Below, one piece after another: positions 45,297 through 56,639 of a stretch of 64,000 nt of DNA. The DNA comes from Cristatella mucedo. Its lineage: Eukaryota; Bryozoa; Phylactolaemata; Cristatellidae. A model generated the notes under the pieces. That model was not told the origin of the DNA and made no database searches. It was given only the letters and a program-made list of their open reading frames with translations. Where the stretch lies: contig WPIO01000091.1 of the NCBI GenBank assembly GCA_009760855.2, forward strand, positions 907,001 through 971,000, written 5' to 3'. Position numbers and translations under genes: made by a program. Each line of letters begins with the position of its first letter. Positions within the stretch are counted from its first letter, which is position 1.

Positions 45297-45380
45297 TATA
45301 TGGTTCCTTGCAGGATATGTAAAGTGCCTAGACAGAGCTTCAGTTGTGTAGGGTGTCGTGCATTCATATTACCATTATTA
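45297..45380 (+). mobile_element. LINE family A tail fragment
   Basis: Tail-only copy: GCAGGATATGTAAAGTGCCTAG, interrupted, then TTCAGTTGTGTAGGGTGTCG and ATTACCATTATTA. It sits just downstream of the MULE relic. Confidence 0.6.
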
Positions 45381-45964
45381 TCGCGAAAGGGTAAGGAACA
45401 GTAATGTATGGCTTTCGGTGGCAGTCCACTAGAATCGGTGCGGTCCAAATCTCGGTATCCATACGGCAGGTGAGCAGTGACCATTTAAAAGAGTAGCTTC
45501 CTCTACTATTCGTCCCCAGAATCGCTTCGATCTCACACGCTAGGCAGCTACAGCTCGGTCATGCTTGTTGCACCCTAATACTCACATGAGAAAAACAAAA
45601 CGGCAAATGATCTAATCCATACGGCATCAACATTTGTGCAACATTCTGCCAAGTCTGCTTAAAGCACACCTAATAGCTAACCAGCACTTCCGGTATATTA
45701 GTAAAACGTAATTTGCCGTCAACAGTTTACCAATGTAATCAGTAAATCGTCACAGCAAAAGTAAATTGGTACCCAAGTGGCATCGGGCGAAGATTGCAAG
45801 TAACCGTGCAATCTCGTGACATCCTATTCAACGGCAGCCCCAAAAATTCTACCGCAAAGTGCCAAGACACTTCTCTCTCCGAATGTCACAAGTCAAATGA
45901 AATAGTTGTAGGCTTCTGCATCAGCCGTTGCCTCATCGTAGGACACAGCGATCAATGTGAGTGT

Positions 45965-46053
45965 CACTTTGCAGCAAATGTAAAGCGCCTAGAGAGAGAT
46001 TGAGTTCTCTGAGGGCGCTTTATCAAGTGAATTATTATTATTATTATTATTAT
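45965..46053 (+). mobile_element. LINE family A tail fragment, near-consensus
   Basis: The cleanest copy of the shared tail: AAAGCGCCTAGAGAGAGATT, then GAGTTCTCTGAGGGCGCTTT and AATT(ATT)n. The two halves are complementary and form a long stem. No coding part is left. Confidence 0.85.
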
Positions 46054-46229
46054 TAATTTAAAAAATCTCCGGTACGACCAGGACTTGATCTTATGCAACG
46101 TTGACATATATAATAAAACAAGAAACAGAGGCTGCTACATGCGACTGTAGGCTTATTACGACCAACGTTCGCCAGCTGTCAATAGTACAATCGAAGCATA
46201 TACAAGAATTAAGAATTCAGCATCATAGG

Positions 46230-46260
<31 letters not shown>

Positions 46261-46300
46261 TTATATATTATATAGTATTATTATTATAGTAGTATTATTA
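46230..46300. repeat. (ATT)n / (TA)n low-complexity tract
   Basis: ATT and TA repeats, probably the worn-out poly-ATT tail of a lost LINE insertion. The rest of 41108-47116 outside the listed elements shows nothing recognisable. Confidence 0.8.
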
Positions 46301-47116
46301 GGATTATCATAGGTATCTTGAACGATATGCCACGGCAGCATATAGTAATGGCTCAGATAGATAAGCCAAAAGGCATTCGTGCAAAATCTGAACTGAGAAG
46401 GTTTGCATTCGTCATCGGATCATCTAAAGGGCTGAGTTAAGATACTTTTACTTACTTGCCCCTATTCAAGAAATGAAACGTCCACGGTCAGGCGAGGAAA
46501 AAGATAAACTAAAACCGGGCAGTGGCCGATGATATGACCCCTGCCTCACATATCCTCTGAATGAGATTTTTTTGAGGCACACATAGTCGGATACCGTTCC
46601 GCACGGAGTCATTGGGATCGCCTAGCTAGTGCAACGGCAAATATTGGCATCCCAATCAACCTGTACAGCCCCAGCTACCGGCTTCTTAATGCAGCCATTT
46701 AAGCCACGAGCCTGGCTTCAGTTTAATTGATAGCCTGATTTGCTTGTAGAGCTGAAGAGAGGTAAGCCTCACTGTAATTCCAATAAAGAATTTTCGACCT
46801 AATCACGACATCAAGCTTGAATCGAACCCAAAGACATTCCAATAAAAATAAACGGTCCTCAGTTGCTTGCTGCGTACGACTGGTTCGTACTTGGTGAAGC
46901 ACATCTGACTACTAACCTAATTGTTTCGACAGTCTGTTGTTATTTGCAAAACAAAATAAATGTTCCACCGGAGCCTGCACCTATGCACTGGGCTTTTACT
47001 GGGCCGATAAAGGATGTAGATGCAGATGCAGAGGCAAAGTCTCGAATTGCAACACGTGCTGATGAAAAACTCCTACACGATGGCTGATTCGCCCACAACG
47101 AAACAGGCCAACTTAC

Positions 47117-47304
47117 CAGATTATTAAACAGCACGTAGGCAACATTTGCGGGCAGCCGAGGGTATTTCAGCACCAGTCGTCTGAGAGCGCAGAAAACGCG
47201 GTCCTGCTGCTCGACGTGAGTGAGGCGTTCGAAAGGATAGCGCAAAAATAGCGACGGGTCTTCGATGATGCACTGCCAGAGTACTCTCTCCGCTGCTCTG
47301 CTCA
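47117..47304 (-). CDS. UNC80: UNC80 window exon 9, IIEDPS motif
   Basis: 188 nt, entered with 2 nt and left in phase 0 (donor CTG then GTAAGT). It encodes SRAAERVLWQCIIEDPSLFL, then RYPFERLTHVEQQ, LRRLVLKYPRLPAN and YVLFNNL. The VLW.C.IEDPS..LR...E.LT pattern and the LPA...H/Y.LFN.L ending are hallmark UNC80 residues. A second AG at 47327 would extend the exon upstream, but it breaks the frame with exon 8, so 47304 was chosen. Confidence 0.92.
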
Positions 47305-48861
47305 CTTCAACGCAGACGACAGAGCGCTGAGCAGTTGGCTCACGGTGCTATGCAGCATACGTACGTCCACATACGACATACAGGCTCAACAAAGTCATCG
47401 GGTAACAAATGCAAAATGAAATCGCAAAGCGAGCCCAATAAATAGTGTAATAATGTGGGCGTGAGCCGGCCATTGAACAGAGGCAGTCTCTGCTACGAGC
47501 AGCTTATTTCAATTGCATGCTCGTCAGAGGATTAAAAATGTATTACACGTGATGCAGACTGTAGCTTCGTGATCACCTGGCTTATCAGCAATTGCATTTA
47601 CTAGTAGTAAGAGTTTGCATATGGTTTGTCCGGTAATCTGTCATCGATTAATGAAACCGTGTGGAGTTGTATCAGTAAAGGCCATTCTCAGTACATGCTT
47701 TCCCTTAAGGGCTAAGCCAAGAGCTGCAGATAGCTTATAGCTTGCAAATAGCAGAGCTTCTAATTTTCGTGAGCTTGAATCATGCGACAACTCATTGGCT
47801 CAGGCTGCATGCTAGCACATGTGTGAAAAAGCACCTAATCGAAGAAGCAAACTTCTCGAAGTGTACACAATGTGCCTATTCACAGTATGACTTCATCGCG
47901 AGCAGAAGTTAAAGCAGGCTTAGAGAGATTGCAAAAAGTGGGCGAAGTAATGGTAGCAGCAGGCCAAAAGCACTCCTAGCAATAGCTGTAATAGCGGAGT
48001 ACAGCCAGGCACTGCTTATGCGGCCCCAAGCAAACACAAAATGTCACTTTTCCTCAGCATATACAAACATACTGTTCACATGCAGAATACAAATAGGTGT
48101 TCTTTTCTTTATTTACAGCGACTAAGCCTTATTGACAGTCTCTAGCAAACAAAGTACTCAGCTTTTCTGTCGAGCAGCTGCAACTTCCCAAAACCTTTTC
48201 TGAATGGCTGCAACTGACACCACTCAGATAAACTTGACCAATGCTCTCACAGTTTTGGCGTAATTTCTTGAATATCTTCTGAACTGGCTGCCTCCTTCGG
48301 CTTATGCATTGGCGACCTAAGCCCACATGAGAATCCTGCATAATCTACTTCGTATCAAAACACGTGTTCATTCACACCCATTCACAGGTGCCCATTGCTG
48401 CAGTTATCCTATCCTAGTGCATCACAGTGTTGAGTTTGCAAAAGCTATCTACGAGCTCGATAAGAACGGCACGGCCAGCAGTGTGCTTAAGCACTGTGGG
48501 TACAGCGGCTGCTGTTGCTTTGCCACACGAGCAGAGGGGCTGGCATCACCAGCCAAAACACTTGAAGCTTTCTTGTCTGCTGAAAGCACATCACATGCCT
48601 TTGGTTAGCAGTTGCCACTGCAAGTCAGCAAGATGCAGCATGGTTTGCGGTCCTATTTGGGAGCTCCTGGTGTCAGGATTTCTGTCACCGTGTCAGGCAG
48701 CTGTCACAGAGGCACATCGAAGGTCAGGTTACATCCGGTAGGACGCTAAGCTCGTATGCTTCGATAGTATGAGCTTGCTGAATGTTCTAGAGGTAGGTAC
48801 ATGTGAAAGACAAAGCAAAAGATCATGTTCTCCGAGCTACAAGCTGAAGCATAATGCATAC
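47305..48861 (-). other. UNC80 intron 8, no other feature seen
   Basis: 1.56 kb of intron with no recognised element. Open frames at 48327-48741 (plus) and 48129-48341 (minus) have no splice or family support. Confidence 0.6.
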
Positions 48862-49011
48862 CCGAGGAGCAGCTTCCGTTGATGTCTGGCACTTCGCTTT
48901 GGTCATCGATCAGATCAAGAAGGTGAAGTCCGATATGACATAAGCAGGATGGAAAAACTGCATGAACAACTTCCTTCGGTGCCTGAGCAGGCTCGGCTGA
49001 ATCTTCGAACC
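48862..49011 (-). CDS. UNC80: UNC80 window exon 8
   Basis: 150 nt, entered with 2 nt and left with 1 nt (acceptor TTGAGCAG, donor GTATGC). It starts in an acidic, Pro/Ala-rich linker (FEDSAEPAQAPKEV), then enters the conserved helix AVFPSCLCHIGLHLLDLI and DDQSEVPDINGSCSS. The AVFP-x-C-x-C core and the following Leu-x-Asp-x-x-x-Glu-Val segment correspond to the start of the conserved C-terminal UNC80 domain. Confidence 0.87.
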
Positions 49012-49477
49012 CTGCTCAATTTAGACGAAGTTCTTTATTTCAGCTTTCGAGATGGCTTTCGACACAGTTCACATACGCCATGCTGACATTGTCTGGTGCA
49101 CTGCTGCAGGCGTGTAACAAAGGTTAGGATCGGCTTGAGGTTACCAACTAATTTGTGAGATGCACGTAGAACGCAGCAGCACGATGCCAAGGATACAGGG
49201 GCATCCAGTGGAGGCTTGCTACAGTGATGGGATACCAGCTTACAGCAGGCTCCAACATTACGGCCATGCAAGAGCTAAAGGGAAATTTCCGTCACACAGG
49301 TCACTCGAAAAAGCATAGGTCAATCGCCTAAGCCGAATGCATACATCTGTTTTCGTTTGCTTAAGTTCTTGCCAGCTCCGTAAATGTAACTTCCTTAAGG
49401 CTTTCTAGGCTGAGCAAAATCAGCTCTGACTGAGCTGCCGAGAGAAGCCAACTCTGTAATGAATATGGCTACAATTG

Positions 49478-49700
49478 TGTGCTTATGCGTGCCGACACAG
49501 TGCATGCTGCCACTAGCCATATTTGCATCCTGACTCTGTGCATGTCACCTCTAAACCTGTCATGCCTGTTGTAATTGATCATGTTACCACTAACCATTAG
49601 ATCGTTCTTCCTTTACAGCAAATGTAAAGTGCCTAGAAAGAGATCGAGTTCTCGGAGGGCACTACAACAAATGAACTATCACTACTCTTTTTTTATTATT
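49478..49700 (+). mobile_element. LINE family A 3' UTR copy
   Basis: Begins in the 3' UTR (CTTATGCGTGCCGACACAGT) and runs through AAAGTGCCTAGAAAGAGATC / TCTCGGAGGGCACT to a short ATT tract. It lies in UNC80 intron 7. Confidence 0.8.
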
Positions 49701-50143
49701 ATTAAAACATATTCTGACGTATGGATAAGGAACATATACGAGTTTTCTCATGAAACACTCATGTTGCTTGTTTAAAAATTCATTCCGTGACAATTATTGC
49801 AATATGTATGAAGCTGCTACTATGTACATTATTTGAATGTATTGCTAGAAGTGTGGGCAGCAGCATTGAGAAGTCCTGAGCGACAACTGAGGCAAAGTAT
49901 TACTGCCTTGAATTGGCCAAGGATTGGCACTGCCTTAGATTGGCTAGAAGCCACTAGCTAAGAAAATCAGCTGCACAAAATGCACCGAAGAATAATTATT
50001 GTTTTACCCGATCAGTAACAAAAACCGAGGACGTAAATGCCTTGTCAGTTAAAACTCACTTATGCTCTTTTAGTAAGTATGTGGTGCTAGTGAAAGCTGG
50101 CGAATCGTGCCGGGTGACTTGTGCACAGACACTTTTTTATTAC

Positions 50144-50342
50144 CTTCTTCTTCATCTGCTTTGTGAGCTGCACTAGCGACAGCCACTCCATGGGTGGCTG
50201 AGGCGAGGATGGTAATTGCAGCTGTGCTGTATGGATACGATTCCCGCGCATCCCTCTTGCTAATTTCTTCGGCGACCAAGGCCTTTGCAATCATCTCTTG
50301 CTGCTGCTTGCGGCGCGTGTTGGTAGCAGTGACAAGAGATTT
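50144..50342 (-). CDS. UNC80: UNC80 window exon 7, charged helix and linker
   Basis: 199 nt, phase 0 to 1 (acceptor TTTTACAG, donor GTAATA). The 66 residues start KSLVTATNTRRKQQQEMIAK, a basic, Gln-rich predicted coiled helix. An Ala/Ser-rich stretch and an acidic end (KADEEE) follow. Vertebrate UNC80 has a similar basic helix followed by a disordered Glu-rich linker at this point. Here the linker is much shorter. Confidence 0.85.
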
Positions 50343-50527
50343 CTGTAAAATGCAGTGATCTCAAGTGCCATAAAGTACTGCATAGCAGGTTGCCCAGCAC
50401 CACACTGGGGGGGGGGGGGTTAGGTGGCCATGGCTCTCGAGATAGTCAGTCAGCTGTCAAACGATGCCTGGTGCATTCCAAGTAGCCACGAGCAAGTGCT
50501 GCCACATGCATACAGGTGTCTGCTCAC

Positions 50528-50662
50528 AGTCTTCTCCTGATTGGCAGCCAGCTCCTCCAGCTTCAGCTTCAGATGAGGTCGCCACGGAGGATCGGCAACG
50601 ATCTGCTCAGGAAGCCCTAGCGGTGGTGATGGCAGGGTGTAGTCGATGCTCGGTGGGGGCAC
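50528..50662 (-). CDS. UNC80: UNC80 window exon 6, PPPSIDY motif
   Basis: 135 nt, phase 0 to 0. It encodes VPPPSIDYTLPSPPLGLPEQ, then ADPPWRPH and a charged helix ending NQEKT. The PPPSIDYTLPSP...DPPW pattern is one of the best-conserved linear motifs of the family. The acceptor is TGTGCAAG and the donor GTGAGC, directly after the Thr codon. Confidence 0.93.
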
Positions 50663-50785
50663 CTTGCACAACACAACAAAGGGGCGTGCGGTTGAGATAT
50701 CTGCACAGATGCAGCAATAGCAAGCACGAATAGCTCACGACTGGAACGACTGCCCAGTGCAAGAAAATGGGCAGCAAAGTATTAC

Positions 50786-50858
50786 CTTAAACAGAGATGA
50801 TGCACCAGGCTCCAACCTACACCAAACCTGGTGACGGTAGTGCCAAAGAACGCTGAAC
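50786..50858 (-). CDS. UNC80: UNC80 window exon 5
   Basis: 73 nt, entered with 1 nt and left in phase 0 (acceptor TTCGATAG, donor GTAATA). It encodes FSVLWHYRHQVWCRLEPG and ASSLFK. The LW..RxQVW..LE.GA pattern is the UNC80 signature immediately before the PPPSID motif, which begins the next exon. Confidence 0.9.
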
Positions 50859-51294
50859 CTATCGAAAACACACAGCAAGATACACTGCAGTCGTTGAAAA
50901 CATCGTGCTTAGAACTCCAGCATAGGTAGTATGCAAATGATTTTTACTGTACAATGTGGATACTTCATGAGAAAAACCAGTGGTCACAGCATGGTTCGAC
51001 GATTAATAAAGATGCAGAACCAGCACAGCTAGAATAATGCAGACCAGCTGTAAGGTGTCATGCAGAAGAACAATATTTGCAATTGCCCATCAAAATGAAA
51101 GACTAGTGGAACTCTTTTGAGTCTTCTGAGCTCTTTTAGTAAAACTTTTCTCATCACAAAAGCCACGAGATTAAAGCTCACAATTACTACCAACATGGAA
51201 AATAACTAGTAGTAGATTGCTCGTATGAAGATGGGAGGGGTGACCTCCAGATTGCTACAGCAATCACTCCTGAGCTGCTACTTCCATGTCAGAA

Positions 51295-52790
51295 ACATTT
51301 CAATCAGGTTTCAAGAGGCAGCACTCCACTAAAACTGCTCTCCTCCGTGTTAACAATGACATTAAATGCGGCAATGATGACGGAAACGTCACTGCCCTCG
51401 CCCTGCTGGATCTATCAGCTGCCTTCGATACCATTGATCACGATGTTCTACTTTAACGATTGAGAACAACGATCGGTCTGGCAGACGAGGCACTGGCATG
51501 GTTCAAATCGTCCTTGTCTGATCGTGTTCAATCCGTGTAATGTGGGGTTCAGGTCTCACCCACGAGACGGGTCACCTGTGGAGTCCTTCAAGGGTCCATC
51601 CTCGGTCTCTTGCTGTTCTCCATTTATACTAAACCGCTAGGAAAAGTTATTAAGGCCCTTGGAATAGGATATCACTTTTATGATGACGATACTCAGCTGT
51701 ATTTGTCATTCAAACCGTCGAAATCTGCTGCAGCAACTGATCAACTGAATTCTTGCCTAGCCGACAGTCGATCCTGGATGTCGGAAAACTTCTTGAAACT
51801 AAATGTCGATAGAACCGAACTGCTGCTCATAGGACATCCTAAGGGGGGAAACTTCTTGAAACTAAATGACAATACAACCGAACTGCTGCTCATAGGACAC
51901 CCTAAACGTGTGGCTGGATTTGAAGGCTTTGTTCTTCTAATAGGTGATGCTGTTGAGCGACCATCACCATGTGCTTGAAATGTAGGTGTCATTTTCGACA
52001 TCTGCCTCAATTTTAAAAGCTTCATTCAGAAGACTCTTCTGCAGCTAGCCATCACGTCCGATCCCTATCTCAGATCAGGAGCTGTCTTCCACAGTGGCTT
52101 GCAAAAATGTAACTAGCTCCTTAGTTCTGTCTCGGCTTGATTATTGTAATTCCGTTTTTGCTCGGCTACCAAAGAAAGCAACTAGGCCACTGCAGCTGGC
52201 TATGAATATGGCTGCAAGGCTAGTCTTAAAGTCCCAGAGGTTTGAGCACGTGTCTCTTTTTCTAAAAGAGCTAGGATGGCTGCCAGTTGATCAACGGATA
52301 CAGAATAAAGTTCTTACGCTGACCCACATGGCCCTCCACGGCTTGGCTCCTTCGTACCTAGCTGAACTGCTGCACCAGTTTCAGCCTCCTCGTGACCTCA
52401 GGTTCTGCATGGACAATAAATTAGCTGTTCCATTCTTCCACTTAAAGACCGTTGGCGACAGAAGCTTTAGCTCTGCAGGTCCTAGACTGTGGAACTTGCT
52501 TCCACAATTCTTACGAAATGACAACTACTCTCCTGCTGCCGACTATGGCTCATCCTTTTCAGCAGTCCTGAGGTGCTACTTCCACGCTACTCACTACCTC
52601 AACTGTATTCTGACTCTGCTATCCTTCACACTTTCTCTTTGTTGGGTGAGAGGAAGTCTGATGGCTACCGAATGTGCATCGAAAGCCGCTTAGGCAGTGA
52701 GTCTGCTATACAAAACTCTCCTGCAAAACACCCACATTGTCTTTATGGCTTTGTGGATTTACAGACGGAGATACATTACATTACACACCT
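51295..52790 (+). mobile_element. LINE family B copy, 5'-truncated reverse transcriptase
   Basis: A second non-LTR retrotransposon in UNC80 intron 4. The reverse-transcriptase core is visible: FQSGFKRQHSTKTALLRV, ALLDLSAAFDTIDHDVLL (catalytic Asp in the DLSAAFDTIDH box), GVLQGSILG, then HFYDDDTQLYLSFKP where the usual YADD box reads YDDD. Two in-frame stops and a frameshift break it. The 600-nt C-terminal frame from 52094 (LDYCNSVFARLPKKAT, RLWNLLPQFLRND) is intact. An internal 63-bp tandem duplication lies at 51786-51911. The 3' end has an ACATTACATTACA tail, not (ATT)n. Confidence 0.9.
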
Positions 52791-53282
52791 TCAACAGCAC
52801 CACGTGAGACCACCTGAATTAAAAAGTGAGCAGGTACACAGCAAAAATAAAATGATTCGCAGAATCTGTTCCCAAATTATTAGATATTCTAAACATAGGT
52901 ATCATACATTTGTGTAGGTGTCTAGCTGCAGGTTCTTAGCAGGTCGGCAGTGTGCCAGTCCTTCTCTAATATATAGACCTGACCGTACTTGGCAATCAAG
53001 AAGACCAGACAAGATTGCAAAACTAGACACCACATCCTAACTTACAAGCCTACTTACTATCGATCAAATTTTTAAATGCAGCTTGACACGAGTACTATTG
53101 GTCAAGGGCCGAAAGGCAGTAAGCAAACAAAAGATATACTCTGGAAGACCGGCATACTGCACTGGTAATTATAATTTTTTATACCGCTGCAGCTGCTCGC
53201 AATGAGTAAAAAAAAATAAAAAACCACCATTCCTTATCACTTACAGCTTTACTTGCATAGGAAATAGAAAAGAGGTGCTTAC

Positions 53283-53391
53283 TTGCTTATGGCATCGAGC
53301 CGAATCGCAGGTTCAATATGCGACAGCTCACGAAGGATGAGTCCCTGCACGGCAGTCGGCACTTGGAGGGCAGCAATCAAAATGAAGGAAG
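53283..53391 (-). CDS. UNC80: UNC80 window exon 4
   Basis: 109 nt, entered with 2 nt and left with 2 nt (acceptor CTTGCAG, donor GTAAGC). It encodes a helical hairpin, FILIAALQVPTAVQGLI then IEPAIRLDAIS. It continues the HEAT-like block of exon 3: the family has a Phe-Leu-Leu-Ala-Ala-Val-Lys type helix here followed by a second helix ending Arg-x-x-Ala-Ile. Confidence 0.88.
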
Positions 53392-53997
53392 CTGCAAGTA
53401 ATGGCAGCAGAGTCAAATCTCTTGACTATTCGTACGAAGCAAGGCCCAGGTACAGGCAATTAATTTTCCCAGTCTGTACACAAGTAAGTTTAAAAAGGTC
53501 GATGCTGCTCAGTAGACCGCCAACGTTATTCTGCACATTTAGGCAGAGGTCGAAGGAAGCGAAGCGTAACTGGCTGAGCCGCAGCCATGGCAACGTTGTA
53601 CTCTATGCAGCGACGAGAGCCTCGTGTGCGTTCCCAGATTGATAGATGTTGTTTGATGAGGAATAAGTGCCTGAAAAATCTTGGAAGGAAGCTGAATCAA
53701 CGCATGCCTCCGATGCCTCCGATGGCAGACGCAGTCGCTTTAGGCTTGCTGACACTGGCTGCAGCCACTGGGTGCTGAGTCCTACTCACAGCTCAGCCTC
53801 CGACAGACGCAAAGATTCAGTGATGCGATTCCCCCTATCGAAGTGCCACTTAATTCAAAGCATGGGTAATTTTCCTGGCATTGTCTTAGAGCTGGTCTTT
53901 AATGAAAAGCAAGCACGCCGCCAGTGGGAACAGCAACTGGTCATTCTACTGAGTACTGCACAGCTGGCCAAGCTGTCAGCATATGTCAGGCTGTCGA

Positions 53998-54160
53998 GCT
54001 AATGAATTCCTCACTTGCTTTTCACGACCTCTGTCCCGAGGTCGTGAGTTCGAATCCTGCGGTGGGCGATCCTTTATTGTCGCTGTGAGGGGGGTTGATA
54101 GCCTTAAAAGCTCTTTTGTCGCTGTACAAAAAGAGACTGTTAAATCAGCTCGTAGTTTTT
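53998..54160 (+). repeat. SINE-1 copy
   Basis: Plus orientation. The 5' A-box half is partly lost. The palindrome CACGACCTCTG-TC-CCGAGGTCGTG is intact but for one base, followed by the B box AGTTCGAATCC and the body and tail (GTTAAATCAGCTCGTAG). The remaining 53392-55086 intron shows nothing recognisable. Confidence 0.83.
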
Positions 54161-55086
54161 TAAGTAGGCATTCAGAGCAGGAACTGGGCTGCTTCTGCCT
54201 TGGCATGCCACATACCCTGTGTGCCTTCTCTCACGACATTGCCACCTAGTAATTTCCCTGAAGTTTGAACATCTCAGTAAAAATATCGACAGGCTAGCAT
54301 AAGTGAAGAGTCTACACTATTCATTAGTTGCAGTTGATTTATTGCCATTCGTCATTTTCGTGAATGTGAGCATACACGGGTGGGCTCGCACACACTCGAT
54401 AATTTCTACGTTAACCAGCACAATATGGGAAAAGCAAAAAATCGCATCGGAGCTCCATCTATCGAGCTGCAGCTGGCAGCAGTCGTCCACAGATACGAAC
54501 GAGACATCAAACAATCCGCTCAACATTAATTTACAAGCACCTTCACTCATCAGCTGTGCCTCTCCTCCGTGACCGAGTCACGTGACCGAGTCTGCCTGTC
54601 TCCGGATGTCTCGGGATGGCTACAATGCTCCAAGAACATTATACTAACCATCTCACCTACTCGTATATGAGGCTTCTAGCTCTCCGCCTTTCTTCGGCCA
54701 ACAATTGTCGTCAAATCTCTCGTTAAGTATAGTATTAGTTCCATAGTTTGCAACTATTGACCTATGAATGGCTTCCAGGCAGCATCGCAGTTCACTAAGC
54801 TTTATTCTCTAGAGAGTGCCTTTGAGGAACGAGAAAGTTGCCACGCCGCATTGACACAAACCAAGAAGCTTTCACGGCGAGCAAATGCCGGGATTCACCA
54901 CCAGCCAAGAAGCAGCGGATACAGAGCAGACGGATATTTCAGTAACTGAGCCATACAAATCAAATTTAAGCTAGATAGAAGAGATTAAGTTTTTTTTAGC
55001 AGGCATTGAGGCCACAGGCATCGGAGATTTGCATTAAGATCATTCTTCAACGAATCAGTCACACGGGTCTGCTACTACAATCCCAC

Positions 55087-55225
55087 CTGCGGCCGCAGCC
55101 GTCTCCTGCTCATCCTGTAAGAGCAGCTCCCAGGCAATAGCCACGGTGTCCGAGAAGTCTTCGTTCGACAGCAGTGCTGCTCCTTTAGTCAGGAGCGTCA
55201 ATGGAACAACCATCAAGTTGTTTGC
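55087..55225 (-). CDS. UNC80: UNC80 window exon 3, helical block
   Basis: 139 nt, phase 0 to 1 (acceptor TGCTTAG, donor GTGGGA). It encodes 46 residues beginning ANNLMVVPLTLLTKGAAL and continuing through FSDTVAIAWELLLQDEQE to an Ala run. This is the conserved UNC80 helical block in which an AWELLL helix follows a Leu-rich helix. It begins the part of the chain that I can match confidently. Confidence 0.88.
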
Positions 55226-55461
55226 CTAAGCACATTACAAAAAGATGAATACAGATTCGCATGTGTGTGTGAAAAACCAGTATCGGTGAGAGCACTTCAG
55301 AGGTCATTCAAGATGTGTAATCGTTACGATGTCAAGGATTGCCAAAAAATACTTTTCCGTAGATGATGCAGAATAAAGGGCGATAAATTGCAAGCAGAAT
55401 GTTATTTCTTGGAAAAATGTATGCACCCATATACAGCAGTGCATTGCTTGAAGGCCCTGTC

Positions 55462-55620
55462 CCTGTGCATGTCACCCCTAACCATGTTCTTCTTGTTGTT
55501 TATCAAGCATGATACCACTCACCATTCGATCGTGTTTCCTTTGCAGCAAACGTAAAGTGCCTAGAAAGAGATTGAGTTCTCCGAGGGTGCTTTATCAAGT
55601 GTATTATTATTATTATTATA
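55462..55620 (+). mobile_element. LINE family A 3' UTR and tail copy
   Basis: From CTGTGCATGTCACCCCTAAC to AAAGTGCCTAGAAAGAGATT / TCTCCGAGGGTGCTTTA and ATT repeats. It is 240 nt upstream of exon 3 in transcript direction. Confidence 0.85.
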
Positions 55621-56187
55621 AGGCTAGACAATTACACCATACACACAACAGCACGAAGCTCAATTAATCAGCAAAAAGAAGATAAATAGACCCGAAGCTT
55701 TGTAGAACAGCAACCGATTTAGCTTAGACTAATTGCTTTAAACAACGCCGGAAGAACTACATGCATTTTCCAAAGGAAATAATAATAATAATAAATAAAA
55801 TCACAATAATATTTATAATCATAATATGAATGACTTTTGCATATCGATCTAACAGCGCTAAATTTCTTTCTAGACAGTATGAATATTCTGTACAGAAAGC
55901 GTCAAGGAAAGCAGTTGTGCCTTCACACTCCCTATACGATGCCTGGCATTCGGCCCTGCGAAGCACCTCCATCACGAATGCAAATACCGTGTTCAATCGA
56001 CACAAATACACAGAGATAAATTGTCATTGCTTGGGGTCTGTATCGTGTATTCTGGTCACAGCTATGTTCTTAGAGAGATATTATTTCAACTAAAACAAAC
56101 CCATGTGAAAATGATAATACAAGTTTGAAATTCTACCGAAGAGTCAGTTGCAGGTGCACATTTGTGATGGACTTTGCATGGGAATGA

Positions 56188-56272
56188 GCTCCCTTTGCAG
56201 CAAATGTAAAGCGCCTAGAAAGAGATTGAGTTCTCTAAGGGCACTTGATCAAGTGCATTATTTTTTTTTTCA
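56188..56272 (+). mobile_element. LINE family A tail fragment
   Basis: Tail-only copy: CTCCCTTTGCAGCAAATGTA, AAGCGCCTAGAAAGAG / CTCTAAGGGCACTTG, then ATT and a T run. Confidence 0.8.
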
Positions 56273-56639
56273 GTCCTGCTCATGTATTCTTAAGCAGGCT
56301 GTGCCTGCCTATCAAAGAGGTAAATTCCATGGCAAGAAGAAAACGGCACTGCAGTGGCATCAAAGTACACGTGCAGAATTTAGTTCTCTTAGTGCAATGC
56401 AAAAATTTTCTTACAGTTATTATTACCATTTAAGTCCCATAAATCCTGGTGGAAGCACATGCCTGGTTCCTTCGGGTTAGCTTCCGTGTTCACTTTGAAT
56501 TTAAGATGAGTCTCACAGATATGACATCCTGCACGGTGAGCAACTTGAAACATCCTGCAGACAGTCTCAACCAGCGTTAGAAGTTGTATGCCTTGCGATT
56601 GCCCAGGAAGCTCCGAACAAACACAATACAATAGTTCCA

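Noticed and set aside
54317-54550. 77-codon minus-strand frame (SGLFDVSFVSVDDCCQLQLD) as an UNC80 exon
   Set aside because: It lies between exons 3 and 4, which already join in phase and match the family without a gap, and it has no family similarity.
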